A stretch of DNA of 14,202 nt from Candidatus Aerophobota bacterium (GCA_021163155.1 JAGGXI010000111.1:1-14202); one strand, 5' to 3'; positions 7,601 through 13,801 are shown, counted from the first letter of the stretch. Notes: generated by a model from the sequence alone, not told the origin. Numbers and translations: made by a program.

Positions 7601-8086
7601 ATGGCTATATGGGATCCCTGGAGAGAATTCTCGCAGATAGAAAGAGAAATGAGAAAAATGTTTGATGAATTGTGGGGCGCTCGGGGAAGAATAGGAGAAA
7701 GACTTGCTCTCCCTGGAAGAGCTGGAGGAGTACCTATGGAAAGGGAAGAGATGATGACAAGAACTCCCCTTCTGGATTTGATAGATAAGAAGGATGCTCT
7801 TGTTTTAAGGTCGGATATGCCGGGAGTAAAAAAGGAGAACCTCAAGATTACAGTTACTGATGATGAAGTAAGTCTCTCTGGAAAGGTAGAACGGGCGAAA
7901 GAGGATAAAAAAGAAGACTACTATTACTCTGAGAGAGCTTATAGTTCATGGCAGAGAACAATTCCTCTTCCTGTAAAAATACAATCTGATAAGGCTAAGG
8001 CTACATATAAAGATGGGATGCTGGAGATAACCTTGCCTAAGTCTGAAGAAGCAAAGGAAAAAAGAAAAGAACTTAAAATAGATTAA
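7601..8086 (+). CDS. Hsp20/alpha-crystallin family small heat-shock protein
   Basis: A 161-residue ATP-independent holdase chaperone. The N-terminal MAIWDPWREFSQIEREMRKM is the usual amphipathic arm. The alpha-crystallin domain runs about 55-147, with the conserved SDMPGVKKENLKI strand and the closing YKDGMLEITLPK. The C-terminal LKI (158-160) is an IXI-type motif that mediates oligomer packing. ATG 7601 is chosen over the in-frame GTG at 7592 because that GTG lies within the strong Shine-Dalgarno AGGAGGTGA (7587-7595). The gene follows the ArsR-type regulator at close range and ends at a strong terminator, so the two form a bicistronic unit. Confidence 0.93.
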   Translation: MAIWDPWREFSQIEREMRKMFDELWGARGRIGERLALPGRAGGVPMEREEMMTRTPLLDLIDKKDALVLRSDMPGVKKENLKITVTDDEVSLSGKVERAKEDKKEDYYYSERAYSSWQRTIPLPVKIQSDKAKATYKDGMLEITLPKSEEAKEKRKELKID

Positions 8087-8098
8087 GACTAAGCCGAT

Positions 8099-8136
8099 GG
8101 GGGTGAGTGCCTTAAAGGCATCGCCCCCTGTTTTTT
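8099..8136 (+). terminator. Rho-independent terminator of the arsR-hsp20 operon
   Basis: GGGGGTGA (8099-8106) pairs with TCGCCCCC (8121-8128, one G-U pair), and inside it TGCC (8108-8111) pairs with GGCA (8117-8120). That makes about 12 base pairs with one bulged G and a TTAAA loop. TGTTTTTTATT follows. The structure starts 12 bases after the hsp20 stop codon. Confidence 0.88.
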
Positions 8137-8192
8137 ATTAAAAATTATAGTTTTACAAAAAAATTAATCATATATTTTAAAAAAAGGAAACT

Positions 8193-8393
8193 ATGGTGAA
8201 AGCAAAGTTAATACTTATTGTAGTCTTGATAGTTTTAATTCTTATTTTTGTAGTCCAAAATATTGAAATTGTTTCTATTAATTTTTTATTTTGGAGCTTT
8301 AATATTCAAAGACCGCTTTTACTTCTAATAACTGTATGTATAGGCTTTCTTTTGGGCGTATTCGTAACTTTAAGTACTAAAAAGCACAAGTAA
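8193..8393 (+). CDS. LapA/DUF1049-family small membrane protein
   Basis: A 66-residue inner-membrane protein with two predicted helices: 4-25 (AKLILIVVLIVLILIFVVQN) and 41-60 (PLLLLITVCIGFLLGVFVTL). The intervening N-x-E-x-V-x-x-x-F-L-F-W pattern and the GFLLG turn in helix two are those of the LapA (lipopolysaccharide assembly protein A)/DUF1049 family. The C-terminus is basic (STKKHK), suggesting a cytoplasmic end. In proteobacteria LapA works with LapB and FtsH to control LPS synthesis. LapA-like domains are widespread elsewhere without a known role. The longer coiled-coil tail of E. coli LapA is missing. AAAGGAA precedes the start. The next gene begins 20 bases downstream, probably in the same operon. 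Confidence 0.7.
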   Translation: MVKAKLILIVVLIVLILIFVVQNIEIVSINFLFWSFNIQRPLLLLITVCIGFLLGVFVTLSTKKHK

Positions 8394-8413
8394 GCTTTTT
8401 AAGGATAGAGATT

Positions 8414-9490
8414 ATGAAAATAGGCATCATAGGGTTGCCTCAGGTAGGCAAAAAGACCATCTTTAGATTACTCACAGGAGTAGATTTATCAAAAGAGGTA
8501 TCCGATTCAAAAGATAAAGTGAGATTTGGTATTGCTAAAATAAGAGATGATAGATTTGATAAGTTAGTCTCTCTCTATTCGCCTAAGAAAAAGGTTCCTG
8601 CTAATATTGAATTTGCGCTACTTCCAAAGATTGGAAAAGAGACTATCAGTAGTGGTGAGGTATTTAAAGCAATATTCGATGTTGATGCTATATGTCATAT
8701 TGTAAGAGTCTTTAAAGATGAGTCTATATTTCACATAAATGAAACAATCGACCCTATACGTGACATTGAACAGGTAAATTCTGAACTTATTTTAAACGAC
8801 CTCATATTTGTAGAGAAAAGATTAGAAAAAATTGAAAAAGATTCGAGGAAAGGATTGAAAAAAGTAAGGAAAGAGGAAGAGGAAATTCTTTTGAAAATTA
8901 AGGCACATCTGGATAAAGAGATGCCTTTAAGGACATTGCTGTTAGATAAAGAAGAAGAGAAATTACTTTCGGGTTACCAATTTATTACTAAAAAAGGTAT
9001 GATGATAGTATTGAATGTTGGTGAGGAAGAGATAAAAAACGAGAAAGACTTAAAACAGATTTCAGAGAAGTACAAAGACCAGAAAATAGAAGTTATGCAA
9101 GTCTCAGCTAAAATAGAAGAGGAATTATCAGAATTTGAATCAGAGGGAGAAAGAAAAGCATTTTTAGATGAGCTTGGCATAAAAGAGTCTGCTCTGGATA
9201 AGATGACGAGATTATGCTACAAAACGCTTGGTCTTATATCTTTTTTTACTGTTGGGAAAGATGAAGTAAGGGAATGGACTATTAAAAGAGACTCTACCGC
9301 CCCCCGGGCAGCAGGTGCTATCCATACAGACCTTGAGAGAGGATTCATTAGAGCAGAAGTAATGAAATACGATAATCTTATTGAGTTTGGCAGTGAATCC
9401 TCTGTAAAAAAGGCAGGGAAATATATGGTAAAGGGTAAAGACTATATAGTTGAGGATGGAGATATAATAAATATAAGGTTCAATGTATAA
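8414..9490 (+). CDS. YchF/OLA1-like P-loop NTPase, divergent, with TGS domain
   Basis: A 358-residue Obg-superfamily NTPase resembling YchF (about 363 residues). The P-loop is GLPQVGKKT (7-15). Its Mg-coordinating Ser (GKS in YchF) is Lys14, followed by Thr15. The switch II block of YchF (DIAGLVKGASxGEGLGN) is replaced by ALLPKIGKETISSGE (68-82), so the DxxG motif is lost. The G4-like NVGE (201-204) keeps the NxxE form linked to ATP preference in OLA1. A coiled-coil pair occupies about 125-170. The C-terminal TGS/DUF933 region (about 272-356) is well conserved (FFTVGKDEVREWTI, STAPRAAGAIHTDLERGFIRAEV). YchF proteins bind ribosomes and respond to stress. The altered active site suggests weak or no hydrolysis, or a paralogue with another role. 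The ATG 20 bases after lapA has a weak AAGGAT. Confidence 0.82.
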   Translation: MKIGIIGLPQVGKKTIFRLLTGVDLSKEVSDSKDKVRFGIAKIRDDRFDKLVSLYSPKKKVPANIEFALLPKIGKETISSGEVFKAIFDVDAICHIVRVFKDESIFHINETIDPIRDIEQVNSELILNDLIFVEKRLEKIEKDSRKGLKKVRKEEEEILLKIKAHLDKEMPLRTLLLDKEEEKLLSGYQFITKKGMMIVLNVGEEEIKNEKDLKQISEKYKDQKIEVMQVSAKIEEELSEFESEGERKAFLDELGIKESALDKMTRLCYKTLGLISFFTVGKDEVREWTIKRDSTAPRAAGAIHTDLERGFIRAEVMKYDNLIEFGSESSVKKAGKYMVKGKDYIVEDGDIINIRFNV

Positions 9491-9501
9491 AAGATTATAT
9501 T

Positions 9502-9529
9502 TTGACTTCTATATTTTTTGTTGTATAAT
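9502..9529 (+). promoter_or_regulatory. Promoter of tRNA-Pro
   Basis: TTGACT (9502-9507) and a perfect TATAAT (9524-9529) are separated by 16 bases. The tRNA begins 30 bases after the -10. No other gene lies between, so this is the tRNA promoter. Confidence 0.72.
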
Positions 9530-9559
9530 TTGTTCATTAATAAAATAATATAGATATTA

Positions 9560-9636
9560 CGGGGCGTAGCGCAGTCTGGCAGCGCACTTGCTTTGGGAGC
9601 AAGGGGTCGTGAGTTCAAATCTCACCGCCCCGACCA
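9560..9636 (+). tRNA. tRNA-Pro (anticodon TGG)
   Basis: A complete 77-base cloverleaf. The acceptor stem pairs CGGGGCG with CGCCCCG. The D arm is GCGC-AGTCTGGCA-GCGC. The anticodon stem pairs CTTGC with GCAAG around the loop TTTGGGA, giving anticodon TGG at positions 34-36. The T arm is GTGAG-TTCAAAT-CTCAC. The discriminator A is followed by an encoded CCA (9634-9636). It reads CCA and, by wobble, other proline codons. Confidence 0.97.
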
Positions 9637-9760
9637 GATAGGGTCTGGCGAACTTCTGGAAATATCGAAACTTATTCTCTCATAAAGATTTTATTTTATA
9701 AAAATTTCTAAGCATCTACGGTTAGCATACTTTACTAATTTCATAAATCAAACCTCATTC

Positions 9761-9850
9761 AACCCGGATCCGACAATTTGAGTAATGACCATTAAGTTTA
9801 TTGGCCTTCCCTACCCAGACCAAGAACTCTAACAATTTGTCGGATTTGAG
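9761..9850 (+). repeat. ~90-base palindromic element, copy A
   Basis: The outer arms ATCCGACAA and TTGTCGGAT are exact inverted repeats. Between them is a core shared nearly base for base with copy B at 13584-13677: AATGACCATTAAGTTTATT, GGCC, a pyrimidine run with CTACCCAG, and CTAACA. The core contains small internal hairpins (AATG-AC-CATT; TTGG...CCAA). Its length, paired ends and intergenic location suggest a REP- or MITE-like dispersed repeat or a structured RNA. Confidence 0.7.
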
Positions 9851-9873
9851 TGCAATATTCATTATGCTATGAT
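9846..9873 (+). promoter_or_regulatory. Possible promoter for the VIT-like gene
   Basis: TTGAGT (9846-9851) and TATGAT (9868-9873) are 16 bases apart and lie about 80 bases before the transporter start. The -35 hexamer overlaps the right end of palindromic element A, so the repeat may contribute to expression. Both hexamers are one base from consensus or slightly worse. Confidence 0.35.
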
Positions 9874-9951
9874 AACTTCTTTTATGTTGAGAATATTATG
9901 CGAAATTGCCCGGGTGCCAAAATTTAAGGCGAGAGGTATTTAATTATTATA

Positions 9952-10428
9952 ATGAGACACTCACTAAAAATGGGATTCAGCTTTGGTTTAACCTCAGGAA
10001 TAATCACAACAGTTGGACTAATTATAGGTTTATATTCTGGCACTCATTCAAAGCTTGTGATTATTGGTGGTATATTAACAATAGCAATAGCAGACGCATT
10101 TTCGGACGCATTAGGTATTCATATTTCTGAAGAATCTGAGAACAAACATACTACAAAAGAGATATGGGAGTCAACAATTTCCACTTTTGTAGCTAAATTT
10201 GTTTTCGCAATGTTATTTATCATTCCTATTCTGTTGTTTCCACTCACAGCAGCGGTTATCATAAGTATAGTTTTGGGATTATCTTTATTAGGAATTTTTA
10301 GTTTTTATATTGCTAAAGAACAAGAAATAAAGCCCTGGAAAGTAATTATGGAGCATTTGCTCATCGCATTAGTAGTTATAGGTATAACATATCATATTGG
10401 TAATTGGATCAGCTTAACGTTTGGTTAG
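9952..10428 (+). CDS. VIT1/CCC1-family membrane protein (putative Fe/Mn transporter)
   Basis: A 158-residue protein with about five predicted membrane helices: 8-30, 33-55, 78-97, 99-121 and 133-155. The stretch ADAFSDALGIHISEESEN (47-64), at the end of helix 2 and into the cytoplasmic loop, matches the conserved VIT/CCC1 region. That region normally carries small residues, Ser and Glu near the metal pathway. The family moves Fe2+ or Mn2+ out of the cytosol, probably by H+ exchange. This form is shorter than plant VIT1 and lacks most of the cytoplasmic metal-binding domain, so substrate and activity are uncertain. ATG 9952 is used because the first helix starts directly after it. AGGCGAGAGG (about 9928-9937) is somewhat far upstream, and ATG 9970 is the alternative start. 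Confidence 0.68.
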   Translation: MRHSLKMGFSFGLTSGIITTVGLIIGLYSGTHSKLVIIGGILTIAIADAFSDALGIHISEESENKHTTKEIWESTISTFVAKFVFAMLFIIPILLFPLTAAVIISIVLGLSLLGIFSFYIAKEQEIKPWKVIMEHLLIALVVIGITYHIGNWISLTFG

Positions 10429-10523
10429 ATGGTCTCGCGACTCTCATTCACTCTCGCTCACATGGTCCAGTTCCTAAAATAGGTCAAATTTCTTTAATCG
10501 GAGCAGCCTACAAAAGAATTCTT

Positions 10524-10617
10524 TAGAGATTTCTGAAAAAATCAAAAATCTCTATAAAGCAGTGTAATCATTTTTAAAAATCTGTGTAATCAGAGGACTC
10601 TGAAGGTTTTTCAGAGG
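10524..10617. repeat. Diverged TCTGTGTAAT / AGAGATTTCTGA repeat cluster
   Basis: AGAGATTTCTGA (10524-10535) pairs with AAATCTCT (about 10545-10552) to form a hairpin. Then come AGTGTAATC (10561-10569) and TCTGTGTAATCAGAG (10581-10595), and CTCTGAA pairs with TTCAGAG across GGTTT (about 10598-10616). The parts are those of the repeats at 7147-7198 and 13570-13717, but diverged and rearranged. Confidence 0.45.
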
Positions 10618-10633
10618 TCTTTCTTTAAAACTT

Positions 10634-10816
10634 ATGAACATCGTACGACAGCGAGTAAAAAGGAAATCAAATCCTGATGAAAAGGAAGTTATTGTTGATC
10701 TTGGTGCTGAGTGCTGAAACTGACACGACTTCGTTGATCAAAAAATCGTAGTAGTTGACATCTCTAAGGAAATGCGTAAAGTTACCAAAAAAGGCAGAGA
10801 GGCCATATATCAATAA
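10634..10816 (+). pseudogene. TGA-interrupted ORF of unknown family
   Basis: One frame runs from ATG 10634 to TAA 10814-10816 (60 codons before the stop). It reads like a protein throughout: KRKSNPDEKEVIVDLGAEC, then TGA, Asn, TGA, then HDFVDQKIVVVDISKEMRK and VTKKGREAIYQ. The two in-frame TGA codons (10715-10717 and 10721-10723) are one codon apart. I do not recognise the family, and there is no Shine-Dalgarno site before the ATG. A decayed gene is the simplest reading. Two selenocysteines is a remote alternative, and I saw no convincing bacterial SECIS hairpin just downstream. Confidence 0.3.
10755..10782 (+). promoter_or_regulatory. Possible promoter of the tautomerase-CGGC-hcp cluster
   Basis: A perfect TTGACA (10755-10760) is followed after 16 bases by TAAAGT (10777-10782, 4 of 6 matches to consensus). 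It is 56 bases upstream of the tautomerase start, within the TGA-interrupted ORF. It is the best candidate promoter ahead of this gene group. Confidence 0.35.
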
Positions 10817-10838
10817 AAATTAAAGAAGGTGAATTGCA

Positions 10839-11031
10839 ATGCCAACAATTATGAATTATGGTAGATGGGCTACCGATAAAGATTGAACAGAAAAGAGAGC
10901 TTATAAAAAAACTCACTGATGTTGCAGTTAAAGTATATAAAATTGAGCATATTACCGTGCTCATACGGGAAAATCTGTCTGAGAATGTCGGAATAAATGA
11001 ACAATTGTTAGCAGATCGGAAAATGAAGTAA
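10839..11031 (+). pseudogene. 4-oxalocrotonate tautomerase family gene with frameshift
   Basis: The gene begins ATG-CCA-ACA-ATT (MPTI), giving the catalytic Pro1 of the family after Met removal. GAAGGTGA (10825-10832) is an appropriate ribosome binding site. The reading frame then shifts between about 10851 and 10858. From GAT 10864 another frame gives DGLPIKIEQKRELIKKLTDV, then AVKVYKIEHITVLIRENL and SENVGINEQLL, a typical tautomerase body of about 60 residues ending at TAA 11029-11031. Removing one base of the TT at 10856-10857 would join the two parts as MPTIMNMVDGLPIK. An internal ATG (10858) could start the body frame but would lack Pro1. This is either a fresh pseudogene or a one-base sequence error. 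Family members act as tautomerases on small 2-oxo acids. Confidence 0.72.
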
Positions 11032-11052
11032 AACTTTATTAGGAGGAATAAA

Positions 11053-11493
11053 ATAAAAAATAAAATTGGAATTATTATTTGCGACCGCTATCGTATGTGC
11101 GCTGGAGGCAAATGTCTAAGAGCTCTCTATAATAGAGAAGGAGCATTTAGCATTTATAAAGAGAATGAGGTAGAACTGGCTGGATTTACTACTTGTGGAG
11201 GTTGCCCTGGCGGAAACATTGAATATGCTCCAGAGGAGATGAAAAAGAATGGAGTGCAGGTTATTCATCTTTCCACAGGATTGATTGTTGGATATCCCCC
11301 ATGTCCATACATAACCTATTTTTGTAACTTCATTAAAGCAGAATATGGGATAAAGGTAATTGTTGGAACACACCCAATTCCTCAAAAATACTATAATACG
11401 CATATGATGTTAGGAACGTGGAACTCTCCAAAATGGAAAGAGATTACTCAGCCAACATTAGCGGATGAGAAAACTCGTTTGTCTTATGACTAA
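11053..11493 (+). CDS. CGGC-domain protein with apparent ATA start codon
   Basis: A 146-residue protein of the CGGC family (a cysteine-rich, probably metal- or cluster-binding domain of unknown function). The conserved cysteines are C10 in IIICDRY, C16 and C21 in MCAGGKC, C48 and C51 in CGGCPGG, C84 in YPPCP, and C91. The family N-terminus MKxKIGIIICDRY aligns only if translation starts upstream of the first in-frame ATG (11095), which would remove C10. Between the preceding stop (11029) and 11095 there is no in-frame ATG, GTG or TTG. ATA at 11053 lies six bases after a perfect AGGAGG (11041-11046) and gives MKNKIGIIICDRY. It lies directly downstream of the tautomerase and 49 bases before hcp, a neighbourhood pointing to redox or nitrosative stress. 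Confidence 0.8.
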   Translation: MKNKIGIIICDRYRMCAGGKCLRALYNREGAFSIYKENEVELAGFTTCGGCPGGNIEYAPEEMKKNGVQVIHLSTGLIVGYPPCPYITYFCNFIKAEYGIKVIVGTHPIPQKYYNTHMMLGTWNSPKWKEITQPTLADEKTRLSYD

Positions 11494-11528
11494 TATATAA
11501 ATTCACCGCTATAAAAATTTTTTATATA
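11494..11528 (+). promoter_or_regulatory. Inverted repeat in the hcp leader
   Basis: TATATAAA (11494-11501) and TTTATATA (11521-11528) are exact inverted repeats 19 bases apart, just before the hcp ribosome binding site CAGGAGA. It could be an operator or an AU-rich hairpin. No known regulator motif (FNR-, NsrR- or HcpR-like) was recognised with confidence. Confidence 0.3.
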
Positions 11529-11542
11529 CAGGAGAAATAAAA

Positions 11543-12853
11543 ATGGTTGAAAAAGAAAGATTGGATATGTTTTGCTACCAGTGTTCTCAGACTGCAAGAG
11601 GCACAGGTTGCACTGTAAGAGGGGTATGCGGCAAGAAAGCGACGGTTGCACATTTGCAGGATAACCTGGTATTTGCCACAAAAGGAATGTCTGCATATCT
11701 ATATCATGCAAGAGAACTTGGATATACTAATACCGAAATAGATGCGTTTTTAGAAAGGGTATTTTATTCCACGTTCACTAATGTTAATTTCGATGCAGAA
11801 AATTTTGTCCAAATGGCCATCGAGGCTGGTGAAATGAATGTGAGGACAATGAAGCTTCTTAAAAGGGCCCATATTGAAACTTATGGAGAACCAGAGCCCA
11901 CTGAGGTACAAACAGGGACATTCAAAGGGCGTGGAATCATTGCTACTGGCCATGGGCTCAAGGCACTTGGGGCACTACTCAAACAAACTGAGGGAACAGG
12001 CATAAATGTTTATACTCACTCAGAGCTTCTACCTGCCCATGGATATCCTGGTTTAAAAAAGTATAAGCACCTGGTTGGCAATCTGGGGAAAGCATGGTTT
12101 GACCAGAAGAAGCTGTTCTCGAAATACCCTGTGGCAATTCTTGGGACTTCAAACTGTGTTCTGCTTCCACGGGAAGAATATAGAGATAGAATGTTTACCA
12201 CAGGGCCTGCACGACTGCCTGGTGTGCAGCATATTGCTGGATACGATTACACTCCTGTAATAGAAAAGGCTAAATCATTGCCGGAACTCGATGAGAAACC
12301 AGGAGACGTTGTGTTAACTACAGGATTCTCAAAGTCTGTAGTTCTATCCTTAAAAGATAAGATTAAGCAATTGGTTGAGGCAGGCAAAATTCGCCATTTC
12401 TTCCTTGTGGGAGGATGTGATTCGCCCCTTAAGAAGACGGAATATTATCGAGAGTTTGTTAAGAAGTTGCCACAAGACACAATTATCTTGACTCTTGCTT
12501 GTGGCAAGTTTAGAATTAATGACTTAAACCTTGGTGATATAGAAGGTGTTCCAAGGCTGATTGACGTAGGACAGTGTAATGATGCAATAGTTGCCATTGA
12601 CATTGCCACTGCTCTTGCAGAGGTCTTTGGCATAGGAGTTAATGAACTTCCGCTGACCATGGTCTTGAGTTGGATGGAGCAAAAGGCTGTGGCTATCCTT
12701 TGGAGTCTACTTGCGCTCGGTGTAAAGGGTATATATCTTGGTCCTATACTCCCTGCCTGGGTAAATGATGATATTCTGAAGGTTTTAAAAGAAAGGTACG
12801 ATTTACGCCTCATAGGTAACCCTGAAGAAGATATTAAGCAGATATTAAAATGA
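11543..12853 (+). CDS. hcp: Hybrid cluster protein, class III (hydroxylamine/NO reductase)
   Basis: A 436-residue Fe-S enzyme, cytoplasmic. The N-terminal cubane motif is C11, C14, C23 and C29 (CxxC-x8-C-x5-C). The ligands of the hybrid Fe-S-O cluster are all present by alignment to characterised Hcp: H137 (ATGHG), E161 ([12 protein letters not shown]), C205 (SNCVLLP), C292 (GGCDSP), C320 (LACGKFR), C345 (DVGQCND), and E379 with K381 (WMEQKAV). The protein is about 110 residues shorter than class I/II enzymes. The usual second three-helix domain between the N-terminal bundle and the Rossmann parts is missing, which defines class III, common in thermophiles and archaea. Hcp reduces hydroxylamine in vitro and NO to N2O at low NO. 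No separate Hcr reductase gene is nearby. The start follows CAGGAGA. Confidence 0.95.
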   Translation: MVEKERLDMFCYQCSQTARGTGCTVRGVCGKKATVAHLQDNLVFATKGMSAYLYHARELGYTNTEIDAFLERVFYSTFTNVNFDAENFVQMAIEAGEMNVRTMKLLKRAHIETYGEPEPTEVQTGTFKGRGIIATGHGLKALGALLKQTEGTGINVYTHSELLPAHGYPGLKKYKHLVGNLGKAWFDQKKLFSKYPVAILGTSNCVLLPREEYRDRMFTTGPARLPGVQHIAGYDYTPVIEKAKSLPELDEKPGDVVLTTGFSKSVVLSLKDKIKQLVEAGKIRHFFLVGGCDSPLKKTEYYREFVKKLPQDTIILTLACGKFRINDLNLGDIEGVPRLIDVGQCNDAIVAIDIATALAEVFGIGVNELPLTMVLSWMEQKAVAILWSLLALGVKGIYLGPILPAWVNDDILKVLKERYDLRLIGNPEEDIKQILK

Positions 12854-12872
12854 TAAAAAAAAGGATGATGAT

Positions 12873-13571
12873 ATGATTGACTTCAGTAAATATGAGATTT
12901 TGAGTTTTGATTGCTACGGAACACTCATTGATTGGGAGAATGGTATCTTAACAGCGCTAAGACCAGCTCTTGCAGCTCATAATATAAATTTAAGTGATGA
13001 GCAAATTCTTAATCTTTATGCTGAAATTGAATCAAGAGTAGAAAAAGGTAAATTTATTAAATATAGAGAGGTTCTTAGAAAAGTGATGGAAGAGTTAGGC
13101 AGTAAACTTGGATTTATGCCTTCCTCTTCTGAACAGGATTATCTTGTTAATTCATTAAATAATTGGATGCCCTTTCCTGATTCAGTTGAAGCACTACAAA
13201 CTCTGAAAAAAACTTTTAAGCTTGCTATTATCTCCAATATAGATGATGACCTCTTTGCCTTGTCTGCAAAACAACTCAAAGTTGAATTTGACTACATTAT
13301 AACAGCGGAACAGGCAAAGAGCTATAAACCGTCGTTACATAATTTCAAGTTTGCCATAGAGAGAATAGGTGTTTCACCCGAAAGGATTTTACACATTGCA
13401 CAGAGCATTTATCATGACATTGTTCCAGCAAAGACTTTAGGTTTATCAACCGTTTGGATCAACAGAAGGAAAGGCAGAAAAGGATTTGGAGCAACACCGC
13501 CGGCAAGAGGGCACCCTGACCTTGAATTACCAGATTTAAAAACATTAATTTCTATTATAGAGACCTCCTAA
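12873..13571 (+). CDS. HAD-superfamily haloacid dehalogenase, type II-like
   Basis: A 232-residue HAD hydrolase of the (S)-2-haloacid dehalogenase type. Motif I is FDCYGTLID with nucleophile D13 and the Tyr (Y15) typical of the dehalogenase subgroup in place of the phosphatase Asp. Motif II is S121-N122 (IISNIDDD), motif III is K152 (KSYKPS), and motif IV lies in HIAQSIYHDIVPAKTLG with D182. A helical cap occupies about 18-98. GLSTVWINRR is also characteristic. Absence of the second motif I Asp argues against phosphatase activity and for hydrolytic dehalogenation through an aspartyl ester. The natural substrate is unknown. It starts 19 bases after hcp with AAGGATG, so it is probably co-transcribed. 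The tautomerase upstream would also act on small carboxylic acids. Confidence 0.85.
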   Translation: MIDFSKYEILSFDCYGTLIDWENGILTALRPALAAHNINLSDEQILNLYAEIESRVEKGKFIKYREVLRKVMEELGSKLGFMPSSSEQDYLVNSLNNWMPFPDSVEALQTLKKTFKLAIISNIDDDLFALSAKQLKVEFDYIITAEQAKSYKPSLHNFKFAIERIGVSPERILHIAQSIYHDIVPAKTLGLSTVWINRRKGRKGFGATPPARGHPDLELPDLKTLISIIETS

Positions 13572-13717
13572 TCTGTGTAATTTAAACCCAGATTCGGCAA
13601 TTTGAATAATGACCATTAAGTTTATTGGCCTCCCCTACCCAGGCCAAACACCCTAACAGTTTGCTGAATCTGGGTTAAACTTTTATCTGGGTAATCAGAG
13701 ATTTCTGACTTTTTTGA
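13570..13717 (+). repeat. TCTGTGTAAT repeat interrupted by palindromic element B
   Basis: AATCTGTGTAATTT (13570-13583) and TTTTATCTGGGTAATCAGAG plus ATTTCTGA and a T-run (13681-13717) match the two halves of the continuous repeat at 7148-7198. The 97 bases between them replace three bases of that copy and consist of palindromic element B. This looks like an occupied site against an empty site. Confidence 0.6.
13584..13677 (+). repeat. ~90-base palindromic element, copy B
   Basis: The outer arms are AACCCAGATTCGGCAA (13585-13600) and TTGCTGAATCTGGGTT (13661-13676), which pair over about 16 positions with one G-U. The core (AATGACCATTAAGTTTATTG, GGCCTCCCCTACCCAGGCC) matches copy A at 9761-9850 closely. 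TTGGCCT...AGGCCAA forms an inner stem with a CCCCTACCC-type loop. TAA on both flanks could be a small target duplication. Confidence 0.7.
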
Positions 13718-13736
13718 AAATTTCTAATGCGTTTTA

Positions 13737-13765
13737 TTGACAATCCTGTAGGAGTGGGTTAATAT
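13737..13765 (+). promoter_or_regulatory. Promoter upstream of the L34-like gene
   Basis: TTGACA (13737-13742) and TAATAT (13760-13765) are 17 bases apart. The -10 ends 36 bases before the ATG at 13802. This is a strong sigma-A type promoter serving the two small genes at the right end. Confidence 0.65.
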
Positions 13766-13801
13766 TATTGAAAATCAAGAAAATTAAGGAGATTTTATAA
13801 A

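Larger units (their letters stand above)
9637..9951. other. Intergenic region after tRNA-Pro
   Basis: This 315-base region has no supported ORF. A short hairpin CCAGA-TAGGG-TCTGG starts at the tRNA CCA end and lacks a T-run. A complete copy of the palindromic element lies at 9761-9850, followed by a possible promoter (9846-9873). Bases 9655-9760 show nothing beyond AT-rich sequence. Confidence 0.5.

Noticed and set aside
9634-9655. Hairpin after tRNA-Pro as a terminator or an integrase attachment site
   Set aside because: The stem is only five base pairs with no T-run. No integrase gene and no duplicated tRNA 3' end were found in the window.
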